A DNA stretch of 64,000 nucleotides from Shinella zoogloeoides (GCF_033705735.1 NZ_CP131132.1:1-64000); one strand, 5' to 3'. Shown: positions 52,062 to 59,633, numbered from the stretch's first letter. The notes: generated by a model from the letters alone, not told the origin. A program made the numbers and translations.

Positions 52062-53090
52062 TTGCCATCATTGAGAACGGAGAAGGCATATCGAAGGGCT
52101 GCGACCCGTTGGAATGCAGAACTGGCTCGTTGTGGTTTGGAGCCGACCCCCGAGAATTATGTGGTGGTCGCCACGGCAGATGATCCTTATCTAACTGATG
52201 CGAGTTGGCGCTTCATCAGAGCGGCGATAAAGTGGTGGATTACAAGCGAGATTGGTCATGAGGAAGCTGAGCGATTTACGCGCCTTTTTCGTGAGAAAAA
52301 GCCAGCCGTAAAGCCGAAGCTAAAGCTGCCAAAAGGCGTTGGGCCACAGTTAGAACAGGATTTGATCCATGTCCTTCGAAATGGAAATCGTGGACGCTTC
52401 CAGCTTCTTGCCGCAGATATGATTGAAGCCGGTATCGCAACAGGCTTGAGACCGGTTGAATGGAAGGATGCAAGCCTTGTTGATGATGTCTTGACAGTTC
52501 CGAACGCAAAGTATCGGCCGGGCGTTTCCGGTAATGGTGAGAAAAGAGAGCTATTCCTGCTAGATGACGTGATTACGTTCGAGCAGCGTTCGGCCATTGA
52601 TAGGGTTATTACTGCCTTGAATGGCGTTGAGTGGGATGACATTGGAACGCATGTTCGCCGCGCCCTACGTGGAGCAAAGGCAGAACTAAGAAAGATGAAA
52701 CTGATCACTCCCAAGGAGATGAAAACGCGAATTTACGACGCCAGACACCAGTTTGCAGCTAACGCGAAAAATACATTGGATTATCAAGGTGGTGAGGTTG
52801 CGGCAGCTATGGGACACCGTAGCGCAGTAACTGCACACACATCCTACGGAAACCGTAGGAAAGGGCGTGTTGGTCTCCCGGTTAAACCGTCCGCTGTAAG
52901 CGTTGAGAATGTCGATAAAAGGTCTCTTGCTAAGTTGGCCGGTTCAATTGCTAAAGCCGTTAATCAGTCCGTGAATATTGCTCAACCGAAAGCTTCTGAT
53001 AATGGCGCTTCCAACCAGACTACGAATAATGAAATGAGCACGGCGAAAGTTCGCGCAACACCCTCACAGACATCGGGGTTCAAACCATAA
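52062..53090 (+). CDS. Tyrosine-recombinase-like protein
   Basis: A 342-residue protein with the catalytic core of tyrosine recombinases: Arg130 in ATGLRPVEW, Lys150 in PNAKY, Arg228 in YDARHQFAA, His252 in AAMGHRSAVTA and the likely nucleophile Tyr262 in HTSYGNR. The usual His of the HxxR box is Tyr225. An N-terminal SAM-like part and a Ser/Asn-rich tail of about 80 residues flank the core. It starts at TTG (AGGGG about 10 nt upstream); no suitable ATG is available. It could act as a multimer resolvase for the plasmid or as a control protein. Divergent from the transfer operon, with the paired operator in between. Confidence 0.7.
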   Translation: MPSLRTEKAYRRAATRWNAELARCGLEPTPENYVVVATADDPYLTDASWRFIRAAIKWWITSEIGHEEAERFTRLFREKKPAVKPKLKLPKGVGPQLEQDLIHVLRNGNRGRFQLLAADMIEAGIATGLRPVEWKDASLVDDVLTVPNAKYRPGVSGNGEKRELFLLDDVITFEQRSAIDRVITALNGVEWDDIGTHVRRALRGAKAELRKMKLITPKEMKTRIYDARHQFAANAKNTLDYQGGEVAAAMGHRSAVTAHTSYGNRRKGRVGLPVKPSAVSVENVDKRSLAKLAGSIAKAVNQSVNIAQPKASDNGASNQTTNNEMSTAKVRATPSQTSGFKP

Positions 53091-53160
53091 ATCAAGCCGT
53101 CTCGTATTGCATTATTTGCTGTCTTTGATAACTTCTAGGCTCTATTTTTGTGAGGCTTAG

Positions 53161-53499
53161 ATGACGACAAAACGCGTTAGGTCGGAACGGGATGATAATC
53201 TCAGCTACGACGCGAAGAAGGCAAAAGAGATTTTTGCACGCAAGCTTGCTGACGATGCAGGTGGAAGGCGCAGCAATTCACAGATGAAGCGCGATGCTGA
53301 TTTGATATTGACCCTCCTTCGTGATGGAGAGGTCAAAGGGGCCAGAATGTCTGTTTTCACAGCTACGTTCCAAGACCTCTTCAGCATCTCTCGTGAAAGT
53401 GCGGGTGCTCGATGCCGGGCTGCGATCAAATTTTTGAAGGATGAAGGCCGGGTTCATCCCAATGAAGACAAACATCCGGTATATTCTCTCAGCGAGTAG
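53161..53499 (+). CDS. Small winged-helix-like protein, unknown function
   Basis: A 112-residue protein, basic and probably DNA-binding: the C-terminal half (DLFSISRESAGARCRAAIKFLKDEGRVHPNEDKHPVYSL) has the helix-helix-strand pattern of a small winged helix. It follows the recombinase-like gene by 70 bp on the same strand. No family recognised. Confidence 0.55.
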   Translation: MTTKRVRSERDDNLSYDAKKAKEIFARKLADDAGGRRSNSQMKRDADLILTLLRDGEVKGARMSVFTATFQDLFSISRESAGARCRAAIKFLKDEGRVHPNEDKHPVYSLSE

Positions 53500-53500
53500 A

Positions 53501-53941
53501 ATGAGGTGTGATGTGCGCGACCTGGCTGAAGTTTCGATGATTGATCATTTTCCGCGTGGCGGCATGGATCGCCGGGGCGCAGCCAACGCCAACGATGGCG
53601 CTGTTCATCGTGCGCCTAAGCGCGCCAGCTTCCCTGCCGACCGCCTTACGGTGCCCGCTAAGGGGGTTTTGATCCGTATTCCAGTTTCAATCGATATGTT
53701 CGATGACTGTGCTATTCGTGACAAGCATCTACCACAACCGGACCTTGAAGTTTCTATTGCTGTTGACGAGCAGGGCGCGTTCCTTACGGCGCGTCTGAAT
53801 GGGGCGTCTTTCAGGCGAACAATGAGGCGTGTTCGCGATGATCAACGTGATCATAAGCCGCTTGGTAGACTGTTTATTGTCGGGAGAATTGTCACGCCGG
53901 GTGTCATCACCGATCCCGGTTTGCAATACGAGTACATTTGA
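53501..53941 (+). CDS. Small protein of unknown function
   Basis: A 146-residue protein if started at the ATG at 53501, right after the upstream stop; a longer frame would overlap the preceding gene. The second half (LTVPAKGVLIRIPVSIDMFDDCAIRDKHLPQPDLEVSIAVDEQGAFLTARLNGASFRRTMRR) is predicted to be beta-rich. No recognisable motif. Ends 26 bp before the 54-bp repeat. Confidence 0.5.
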   Translation: MRCDVRDLAEVSMIDHFPRGGMDRRGAANANDGAVHRAPKRASFPADRLTVPAKGVLIRIPVSIDMFDDCAIRDKHLPQPDLEVSIAVDEQGAFLTARLNGASFRRTMRRVRDDQRDHKPLGRLFIVGRIVTPGVITDPGLQYEYI

Positions 53942-53966
53942 TCTGGTAAGGCTGTGATCCGATTTG

Positions 53967-54020
53967 GATCGCTCCCGTCACCTACGGCGCAATTTGGGAG
54001 CGCGGTTCCCGCTCGCGATC
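53967..54020. repeat. 54-bp direct repeat, copy 1
   Basis: Begins GATCGCTCCCGTCACC and ends CCCGCTCGCGATC. It is identical to 56738-56791 except for one base. Internally GCTCCC pairs with GGGAGC (19-nt loop) and GAGCG with CGCTC, and the outer GATCGC/GCGATC are also complementary, so the single strand can fold in several ways. It lies between convergent genes. Possible terminator, recombination or transfer-origin element. Confidence 0.75.
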
Positions 54021-54047
54021 TGCTTCATGAGCGGTTCGGTAAGGTGA

Positions 54048-54482
54048 TTATTTCTCAATTAGCGTCAAGGTTTCATAATCGATGAGCAGCCGAGTGTTTC
54101 CATCGGCGGCAATCTTGGCGTTGTCCATCATGAAGATCAGCATTTCGCCGACAGACAAGCGGTGATTTTTCTTGAAGTTTTTCATGCGGTCAGACTGGTC
54201 GCGTGGCAGACGCATGGAGGAATTATCTATCGTCGGCCTCACGTCATCGTCTGAATCGAAACGGGCGTAGTCAACGAGGACCCTGTTTGATCCATCTTCG
54301 TTGATGCCGGTGATGTTCATCAGGAACACGTAAAGGTCGCCTGTTGGAAGCCGGTGGAGTTTTTTAAAAGTCTCAACTCGTGCCGCCTCTTCTCGGGGAA
54401 GGCGCAACGTATGCATGTCAATGATGGGGCGTTCGGCTATCGCCTCGCCCGATCCAGCTTTCGATGCTCTTCGCGGAGCCAT
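54048..54482 (-). CDS. Protein made of two tandem ribbon-helix-helix-like units
   Basis: A 144-residue basic protein in which a unit of about 56 residues is present twice (about 19-75 and 84-139). Each unit reads as a strand with LRLPR/MRLPR, a helix ending FKKLHRL/FKKNHRL, a second helix (TGDLYVFLMNI/VGEMLIFMMDN) and a short strand with RVLVDY/RLLIDY. This fits a ribbon-helix-helix DNA-binding fold, normally formed by two chains; here one chain may form a pseudo-dimer. Likely a plasmid regulator or anti-restriction-type small protein. Monocistronic on the minus strand. Confidence 0.7.
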   Translation of the reverse strand: MAPRRASKAGSGEAIAERPIIDMHTLRLPREEAARVETFKKLHRLPTGDLYVFLMNITGINEDGSNRVLVDYARFDSDDDVRPTIDNSSMRLPRDQSDRMKNFKKNHRLSVGEMLIFMMDNAKIAADGNTRLLIDYETLTLIEK

Positions 54483-54700
54483 TATCTCCCCTTCCCCAAC
54501 CTATGTCGCCGCATCTGGAGCGGACGCTTAATGTTACAATCAATACCGTGCAATGGAAAGTGATATCCTGCGAATGATTAAGATATGGGATGTCGAAATC
54601 TACGACGCATTTCATTAAATCAGATCATTGCGCGCTGTGCATCTATATAATGCTACCAACCGTTAGCACGCGCATGATAGCGATGTAAGGCGATATGAGG

Positions 54701-54759
54701 TGATAGCACGTGATATCATGCGGTGTACGCCGTGGTAATATGGCGGTCTTGATATCAGT
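54701..54759. promoter_or_regulatory. Paired operator module, copy 2
   Basis: TGATAGCACGTGATATCA (54701-54718) and GATATCAGT (54751-54759), spaced as in copy 1 at 51975, upstream of the gene at 54809. It is in the 325-bp gap 54483-54808 between divergent genes, which also holds degenerate GATATGAGG/GATAGCGATG repeats and the probable promoters of both flanking genes; nothing else is evident there. Confidence 0.65.
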
Positions 54760-54808
54760 TCACGATTCGATTACTCTGTCCTTGAGCGATAATAGGGAGC
54801 GTACACCC

Positions 54809-55189
54809 ATGCCTGACGTTTCAGAAATGGCTTATAAGCCAACGAGCCTGCCCGTCGCTGCATGGGAAGCCTTGCCCTTCGCATTTTCAATGGATGTCGC
54901 AGAATCGCTGGCTCACCCTGCAATAAAAAGCCTCTTTAGGCTATGGGGTTCTTCAGACGGTGAAGTCGCTCGGGGCGGCTATACATTCACAGTAGATTCG
55001 GGTGATCTTTCTGTATCAACGGAATTCCTTAACGGAGACGGCGATTGGTGCTCTCTTTCCTTGTCCGGTGATGGTCTTGTGCTTGTAATTGGTAACAACG
55101 GCGAGCGGTTGAGGCTTACTGTCCCGGCAGATCAGTTGGATCGGGTCGAGTTATTCGAGGAATGGTTCCCGCACATCCAGCTTCAGTGA
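54809..55189 (+). CDS. Small protein of unknown function
   Basis: A 126-residue protein; the ATG at 54809 is preceded by AGGGAG, while the longer frame would include the operator module, so this start is preferred. Predicted alpha/beta with a beta-rich C-terminal half (SGDLSVSTEFLNGDGDWCSLSLSGDGLVLVIGNNGERL). Probably under control of the shared operators. No family recognised. Confidence 0.6.
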   Translation: MPDVSEMAYKPTSLPVAAWEALPFAFSMDVAESLAHPAIKSLFRLWGSSDGEVARGGYTFTVDSGDLSVSTEFLNGDGDWCSLSLSGDGLVLVIGNNGERLRLTVPADQLDRVELFEEWFPHIQLQ

Positions 55190-55218
55190 ACCACAACAAG
55201 TAGCGAGCTGGTCTAACA

Positions 55219-55824
55219 ATGAAAATCTTCCGACGCCGCAAGGTGGCTCAGACTACCGATGCTGATGATACGCCCCCGGTTGCAGATAAGAGGGGCTTTT
55301 TGCGTTGGCCCGGCAGGGTGATCCCCCGCCCTATTAAAGATTCTCACCGCAACGCGTTGAAGATGACGGTCTCGGCCTTCAGCGCTGATCGACCTGATTG
55401 TCCTGACTGCAAGCGTGAAGGCCGTAGCGGCGTTCTTGTGCCGATTTCGGGACGGCCCAACGCTAGACGATGCTCCGATCCAGATTGCGGACTGGAGATT
55501 ACATTACGTGAGCTTGCGGACATCAATGGGCCTGTCGTCCATTATGCTCCCGAGGCTCGTAGAGCCTATTTTATTAGATCGGCGACCATTCTGTTTGTGA
55601 TTGCTTGCGCGGTTTTGTCAGCCGCAGTGCTTTATAGCGGCTGGGTCGGATCGGGCCTAATGATGTTTGCGGCCTTTCTGCTTTCGATGCCGCTTTTCAT
55701 GGGCTGCTTCGCTATGCGCTACCGCGCTTGGCAGGTCGCTGAGAACCGATTTTATGAGGAAAAAGCTCCACTTGGGGAGTTCATACAAGCAGAATTAGCA
55801 AATATATTTAAAAAACAATCCTAA
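55219..55824 (+). CDS. Zinc-ribbon membrane protein, unknown function
   Basis: A 201-residue protein with a basic N-terminus, a four-cysteine zinc-ribbon-like pair (CPDCKREG...RRCSDPDCG, about 61-88) and two hydrophobic helices (about 120-141 and 147-168), ending in a cytosolic tail. It follows the 54809 gene by 29 bp and is probably co-transcribed. The pairing of a zinc ribbon with two membrane helices resembles membrane-bound regulators, but no function can be assigned. Confidence 0.65.
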   Translation: MKIFRRRKVAQTTDADDTPPVADKRGFLRWPGRVIPRPIKDSHRNALKMTVSAFSADRPDCPDCKREGRSGVLVPISGRPNARRCSDPDCGLEITLRELADINGPVVHYAPEARRAYFIRSATILFVIACAVLSAAVLYSGWVGSGLMMFAAFLLSMPLFMGCFAMRYRAWQVAENRFYEEKAPLGEFIQAELANIFKKQS

Positions 55825-56015
55825 ATGGAACAATAATAAGGTGGGGGTAGAGAAATAATAAAATGCGAAAGGATAACGCTGTACACGAGGGCACCAGCCA
55901 TTTTATTTAATTGTGACAATCTGACAAATCACTAAGCTTTGATTGTCACGGCATACCTACAGGAGTCTATCCCGACAATGAGAAATGAAGTTCTGCCGCG
56001 TGGGGAGGTGTACCA

Positions 56016-56600
56016 ATGACGCGGAAGACGCAGAAGCGCGGTAGCCATCGTCCCACTGAGAGGCGATTGCGAACGCGTTTACGAGCAGTCATCGAGAAGC
56101 AGCGTGAGTACATCGGTGAGTTGTCGGAGCTTATGCGTCAGGAGCAGTCATTGATTGCCGAGCTGGACCATACCCCGCCTCGTGCAGATGAACTCCAAAA
56201 TTTCGATACCGCCGCCCGGCGCAAAGCGCACGACACGCTCACTCAGTACATCGTCAAGCTCACTCAGCTCCGAGATTACACCAAAGATTTTCTCACCGTG
56301 ATCGATGAACTGGATGACCTCGACAGCCGCCCTCGCCTTCTGCCCGTGAGAGATGTCGATACCGCGACTACCAGCGATCACATCACCAGCTTGCTTGATG
56401 GCTCCCAGTTTCAGATCCTGACGCGCAGTCTCGTCGGCTATGAGATTACGGCCGACGATTATCGCAGGCTGTTTGGCCTGCCAGATGAATATTTGCTTTG
56501 GACCAAGAAGGTCCAAGACACGCGGCGTGGCGTCGTCCTGAAACATCGGGTGTGGGATAAGAGGCGCGTTAGCAAAGGCCACGACGATGATGAAGGCTGA
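56016..56600 (+). CDS. Helical soluble protein, unknown function
   Basis: A 194-residue charged protein that starts at an ATG with a very strong GGGGAGG site. It contains a coiled-coil-like N-terminal half (RLRTRLRAVIEKQREYIGELSELMRQEQSLIAEL) and a C-terminal domain with YEITADDYRRLFGLPDEYLLW. It is followed by an intrinsic terminator. The gap before it (55825-56015) shows only AT-rich sequence with likely promoter elements. No family recognised. Confidence 0.65.
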   Translation: MTRKTQKRGSHRPTERRLRTRLRAVIEKQREYIGELSELMRQEQSLIAELDHTPPRADELQNFDTAARRKAHDTLTQYIVKLTQLRDYTKDFLTVIDELDDLDSRPRLLPVRDVDTATTSDHITSLLDGSQFQILTRSLVGYEITADDYRRLFGLPDEYLLWTKKVQDTRRGVVLKHRVWDKRRVSKGHDDDEG

Positions 56601-56660
56601 AAACGGCCACAGAGCTTCGTAGGGAGGCGTTTCGCCCCTCTGACGTTAGTTTCCCCATTG

Positions 56661-56706
56661 AACCTCGCATTTCGCTCTGTACGGGCAAATGCGGGGTTTG
56701 TTTTTT
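56661..56706 (+). terminator. Rho-independent terminator
   Basis: AACCTCGCATTT (56661-56672) pairs with AAATGCGGGGTT (56687-56698) with one wobble, followed by TGTTTTTT. It terminates the plus-strand transcript of the gene at 56016. Confidence 0.85.
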
Positions 56707-56737
56707 CCTGGCTGTTGGTAGTTTCGCAGCCTTGATA

Positions 56738-56791
56738 GATCGCTCCCGTCACCTACGGCGCAATGTGGGAGCGCGGTTCCCGCTCGCGATC
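56738..56791. repeat. 54-bp direct repeat, copy 2
   Basis: One mismatch relative to copy 1 at 53967. It lies between the terminator and the GAACGC array upstream of parA. The two copies flank 2.7 kb of small accessory genes, so the segment could be gained or lost by recombination between them. Confidence 0.75.
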
Positions 56792-56806
56792 AGGCTGCGT
56801 GCATTA

Positions 56807-56963
56807 GAACGCAAGTAAACGCAAATGCGTTCATGCACGTGCAAGCAAAAGAACGCGCAAGAACGCAACAGCAAGCGAAAGAACGAGACCGCACGCGAAC
56901 GCTTGCAAAAGCTGTTTACAGAACGTTAAAGATTGATAATGTATATGAAAGATACCGAACGCA
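56807..56963. repeat. GAACGC repeat array upstream of parA (candidate centromere or iterons)
   Basis: The hexamer GAACGC, often extended to GAACGCAA, or a one-base variant, occurs about eight to nine times in 157 bp: near 56807, 56817, 56826 (inverted), 56851, 56861, 56881, 56897, 56921 (variant) and 56957. Spacing is irregular. Such arrays upstream of a parA gene usually serve as the partition site bound by the partner protein, and can also autoregulate the operon; replication iterons are an alternative. Confidence 0.6.
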
Positions 56964-57015
56964 TTTGAATGAGTTTGCGTGCGTGCTCACGCTACAATCC
57001 AAAAGGAGCGCTTAT

Positions 57016-57693
57016 ATGCCCGTTATTGCAGCATTTAATTCGAAAGGTGGATCAACCAAAAGCACGGCCCTGCTCGTGCTGGCGGATTCGTTGGCACGAC
57101 AGAATGCCTCAGTGACGGTTATCGATACTGACCCTCAGCGATCGATCGCTAACTGGCGTGAGCAGGCGACGACATCGACCATTGAAGTCATTGAGCAGAC
57201 ATCGAGCACCGGCATTCACAAAGCTATCAAAGATGCCTCAGCCAAGAGCGCGTTTGTGTTCGTTGATATGGCGGGTTTCACGTCCGATATGAGAACCCCT
57301 GTCGTGAGCAGGGCCGATCTCATGATTATCCCGATGCAGCCTAGTCCAGAAGACGCACGAAAAGCCGCAGACTCCTTCGCATTGATTACGAGCGACGAAG
57401 AGACGCTAGGTCGGACGGTCGATAAGCGAATTCTCTGGTCGAGGACCGTACCGAATATGATTTCGCGCGTGGAGCGCAAAATCATGGCTGAAATTCAAGG
57501 GAACGATGTGCCTTCCTTCACAACCCACCTCCACGAGCGGTCTGCTTACAAGGCCATGATGCTGGAAGGCGTTCCACTCGCAGAGCTAAATCGCGACGAG
57601 TACAACGGTGTCGATAAGGCGATAACAAATGCCGACCTTCTCGCGGCCGAGCTGGTCGAATACATCATCAACAAGCAGGAGAAAGCCGCATGA
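57016..57693 (+). CDS. parA: ParA/MinD-family partition ATPase
   Basis: A 225-residue small ParA (type Ib/VirC1 size) without N-terminal HTH. The deviant Walker A is SKGGSTKST (about 9-17); the canonical motif has Gly where this has Thr (KGGxGK). VTVIDTDPQRSIANW is the Walker A' region and VFVDMAGF the Walker B region. The frame is open upstream to 56833, but that part is the repeat array; the ATG at 57016 follows AAGGAG. It would position plasmid copies, or the transfer complex if VirC1-like, using ATP-dependent DNA binding. The next gene overlaps it by 4 nt. Confidence 0.85.
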   Translation: MPVIAAFNSKGGSTKSTALLVLADSLARQNASVTVIDTDPQRSIANWREQATTSTIEVIEQTSSTGIHKAIKDASAKSAFVFVDMAGFTSDMRTPVVSRADLMIIPMQPSPEDARKAADSFALITSDEETLGRTVDKRILWSRTVPNMISRVERKIMAEIQGNDVPSFTTHLHERSAYKAMMLEGVPLAELNRDEYNGVDKAITNADLLAAELVEYIINKQEKAA

Positions 57694-58055
57694 GCAGCAA
57701 ACCTCTCGGATTTGGGAACCGTCATATCGATCCAAACCCGGCCGATGTGAGAAACAAGCTTAGCCTTGCTGCCAGCATGAAGCCGACCCCTGTAAGCGAC
57801 GATCTGCCGACCGCCAAGGAAGTCGAGCGAATTGTAGAAACGCAGGAAGGTACGATCCGACAGCAGCCGCTCAAGATCGCCAGCAAGCGCAAAAGCAAAG
57901 GGATCGTTCAGCCTCTGAACATGCGGGTGCGTCTGGCAACCCACAACCGGTTCGTGGAACTTTCCAAGACATTGCGCATGCCCTACGACGAGACGCTTGA
58001 ATGGGTTCTGGAAAGGGCAGGGGTGGATGAAGATGGGAATCCGCCAGCTCTCTAG
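57690..58055 (+). CDS. Ribbon-helix-helix partner of ParA
   Basis: A 121-residue basic protein with a disordered N-terminus and a C-terminal ribbon-helix-helix (about 75-111): strand PLNMRVRL, helix ATHNRFVELSKTL, turn RMPY, helix DETLEWVLERAG. Small ParA proteins are usually encoded with such a partner (ParG/omega type), which binds the centromere and represses the operon. The GAACGC array just upstream is the likely target. It overlaps parA by 4 nt. Confidence 0.75.
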   Translation: MSSKPLGFGNRHIDPNPADVRNKLSLAASMKPTPVSDDLPTAKEVERIVETQEGTIRQQPLKIASKRKSKGIVQPLNMRVRLATHNRFVELSKTLRMPYDETLEWVLERAGVDEDGNPPAL

Positions 58056-58067
58056 TGGCGGATCGAC

Positions 58068-58099
58068 GCGAGGACCGCAGCCTTGCTTGCGGTCCTCGC
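58068..58099. terminator. Hairpin between convergent par and transfer genes
   Basis: GCGAGGACCGCA (58068-58079) and TGCGGTCCTCGC (58088-58099) form a perfect 12-bp stem with an 8-nt loop, placed exactly between converging genes. No clear T-run, but it is a good bidirectional termination or mRNA 3'-end hairpin. Confidence 0.6.
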
Positions 58100-58108
58100 A
58101 ACAGACGA

Positions 58109-58687
58109 TTAAGCCCCGGCCATACCGAAAGCCTTGCACATGTTGTCGAGTCCGACTTCAAGGCCGATAGTGTTCGCGATCATTGCAGTGATGCCGTTGA
58201 CGAAATAGCACATAATTCCCCCGATCAGATAGTAGACCGGTGTGCTCCATGGCACCATCTCGCCATTGGATTTGCGATATGCCGAACGGGCGGCGTTGAA
58301 AAGCGCCACCGTGCCGATGATCATCCAGATCAGAGTTACGGAGTATTGGAACTGCTGGCAGTACGTGCCCGTGATCGAGCCAGATTGCGCATAATCGAGA
58401 ACATTGCTCGTGGTCGCATCTTCGGCGAGTGAAAAGGTGCCAGCCAAGCGGTAGAAAATAACTGCGCCCATCGCCGCTGCGCTGCCGAGGGCTAGCTTCA
58501 TGATCGCGCCGGTAAACGTCGCCTGACGCGTCGAGAAACGGCTATTGCCGCTGGTGTACTGGTAGCCTTCTAAAAGTCCCATGCCGCCCACGATGACCCC
58601 AAAGATCGTGATCGACAGGATCATAATGGAGAGAAGGATTGAGTTGGCTTTGAAGAGATTGATTATGATTTCGGTGAGATCGGTCAT
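58109..58687 (-). CDS. Polytopic small membrane protein of the transfer system (DotE/IcmC-like plan)
   Basis: A 192-residue protein with four hydrophobic helices (about 14-38, 62-83, 112-134 and 148-172) and a pair of cysteines (GTYCQQ and DNMCKA). The plan matches the IcmC/DotE and IncI TraQ/TraR type of small membrane proteins, and the composition of the first two helices (ILLSIMILSITIFGVIVGGMGLLEGYQY) is in keeping with that group. I cannot choose a specific homologue. It follows the exported coiled-coil gene by 3 bp. Confidence 0.65.
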   Translation of the reverse strand: MTDLTEIIINLFKANSILLSIMILSITIFGVIVGGMGLLEGYQYTSGNSRFSTRQATFTGAIMKLALGSAAAMGAVIFYRLAGTFSLAEDATTSNVLDYAQSGSITGTYCQQFQYSVTLIWMIIGTVALFNAARSAYRKSNGEMVPWSTPVYYLIGGIMCYFVNGITAMIANTIGLEVGLDNMCKAFGMAGA

Positions 58688-58690
58688 CTT

Positions 58691-59032
58691 TTAATCCGCT
58701 TTCCCCAATTCCTTCAGAAGTGTTTCGTTGTACGCTTTTAGCTTCCGGTTCTCCGCCCGAACCTCCATCAATGCGTTCTCCAGCTCGCGGACCTGATCGC
58801 GAAGAATATCGACCTCGTTGCCGAACAGATCGGTGTCAGCTCCCGCAGGCGGTGCTTTGTATTGAAGCGTCGGCTGGTCTTCTGGCGCAAATTCATAGCG
58901 AGACACGTTGCCTTCGCCGCCCGGCCTAGTAATCACAGGGTCTGGTGCGCGCGCGTCCTGAGCTGCGGCCATCTGCGGTAGCGCTCCGCACAGGATCGGT
59001 AGCGTTATCGTGAAGAGAATTCGTGAAAACAT
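58691..59032 (-). CDS. Exported protein with C-terminal coiled coil
   Basis: A 113-residue periplasmic protein. Started at the ATG at 59032, it has a clean signal peptide (SRILFTITLPILCGALPQMAAAQ); the longer frame from 59062 adds ten polar residues before it. The mature part ends in a coiled coil (VDILRDQVRELENALMEVRAENRKLKAYNETLLKEL). Similar short periplasmic proteins occur in type IV systems as core-complex accessories. Linked to the 58109 gene by a 3-bp gap. Confidence 0.65.
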   Translation of the reverse strand: MFSRILFTITLPILCGALPQMAAAQDARAPDPVITRPGGEGNVSRYEFAPEDQPTLQYKAPPAGADTDLFGNEVDILRDQVRELENALMEVRAENRKLKAYNETLLKELGKAD

Positions 59033-59064
59033 ACCTTGTCCGTGACCTGTTTCGAGTTTCATTC

Positions 59065-59094
59065 GACAATGTATCTCGATACGGAAACATTGTC
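59065..59094. promoter_or_regulatory. Inverted repeat in a divergent transfer promoter
   Basis: GACAATGT (59065-59072) and ACATTGTC (59087-59094) are perfect 8-bp arms, and CGGAAACATTGTC (59082-59094) is the 13-bp element shared with 14894 and 63509. A TCGACA-N17-AACATT promoter can be drawn across it toward the plus-strand gene. It lies between the minus-strand gene ending its reading at 58691 and the plus-strand gene at 59208. Confidence 0.55.
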
Positions 59095-59207
59095 ATGTCG
59101 CCTTTCTTCTGGCAAAACAGTTTCCAGTCAAGGGCGCTGGAATCTTCGTCTGCGCCTTGTGCGAGTAGGAGTAGCACTCGCGCGCTTGAGCAAGGAGAGG
59201 AAAACTC

Positions 59208-59633
59208 ATGCAGTTGAAGCGAACGGCCATAATTACTGCTGTTTCGGTCGCCACGGCGCTCTCGTCTACCGCCACCATGGCGGCACCGTTGACGTTCACA
59301 GAGCTTTTTAACCCGGCCGAGATCAACGATCCGAAGAATGTCGTTGCTTCGATTATGAACCGCTTGTGGAAGAACGATATCCAAGAGGTTATGGGCGCGA
59401 ATTACGAGTTCATGTATGCCTCTTTTGAGGCGAAGGGTAACACTTACCTTGTCTCGATGATGGGATCGCCTCTGTGCGGCGCCAATTCTTGCTCATGGTA
59501 CGTCCAGCGTGTTTCGCCTGACTTCAAGGTGCTGGCGACAAGTGAGCGCATCAACGCTTGCCAAGACCGGAATACGGTCGATGTGACTGACGACAAGCTT
59601 TCGATTTGCGGCAAACAGGTGGAGCTTCCATGA
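59208..59633 (+). CDS. Exported protein of the transfer region, unknown function
   Basis: A 141-residue exported protein (signal peptide ending ATMAA). The mature domain contains four cysteines in the C-terminal half (LCGANSCSWYV, NACQDRN, SICGKQ), probably paired by the DsbC/G-like protein of the system. It overlaps the muramidase-M23 gene by 4 nt. No family recognised. Confidence 0.65.
   Translation: MQLKRTAIITAVSVATALSSTATMAAPLTFTELFNPAEINDPKNVVASIMNRLWKNDIQEVMGANYEFMYASFEAKGNTYLVSMMGSPLCGANSCSWYVQRVSPDFKVLATSERINACQDRNTVDVTDDKLSICGKQVELP

Noticed and set aside
53967..54020. 54-bp repeats as part of a CRISPR array
   Set aside because: Only two copies 2.7 kb apart with genes in between; no regular spacers and no cas genes.
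53967..54020. 54-bp repeat as a known oriT nick site
   Set aside because: I looked for the YATCCTG-Y type nick sequence of IncP/IncI relaxases and did not find it; the oriT idea is kept only as a hypothesis.
56833..57015. N-terminal extension of ParA
   Set aside because: The extra 61 codons are the GAACGC repeat array translated; ParA homology starts at the ATG at 57016 with a good ribosome site.
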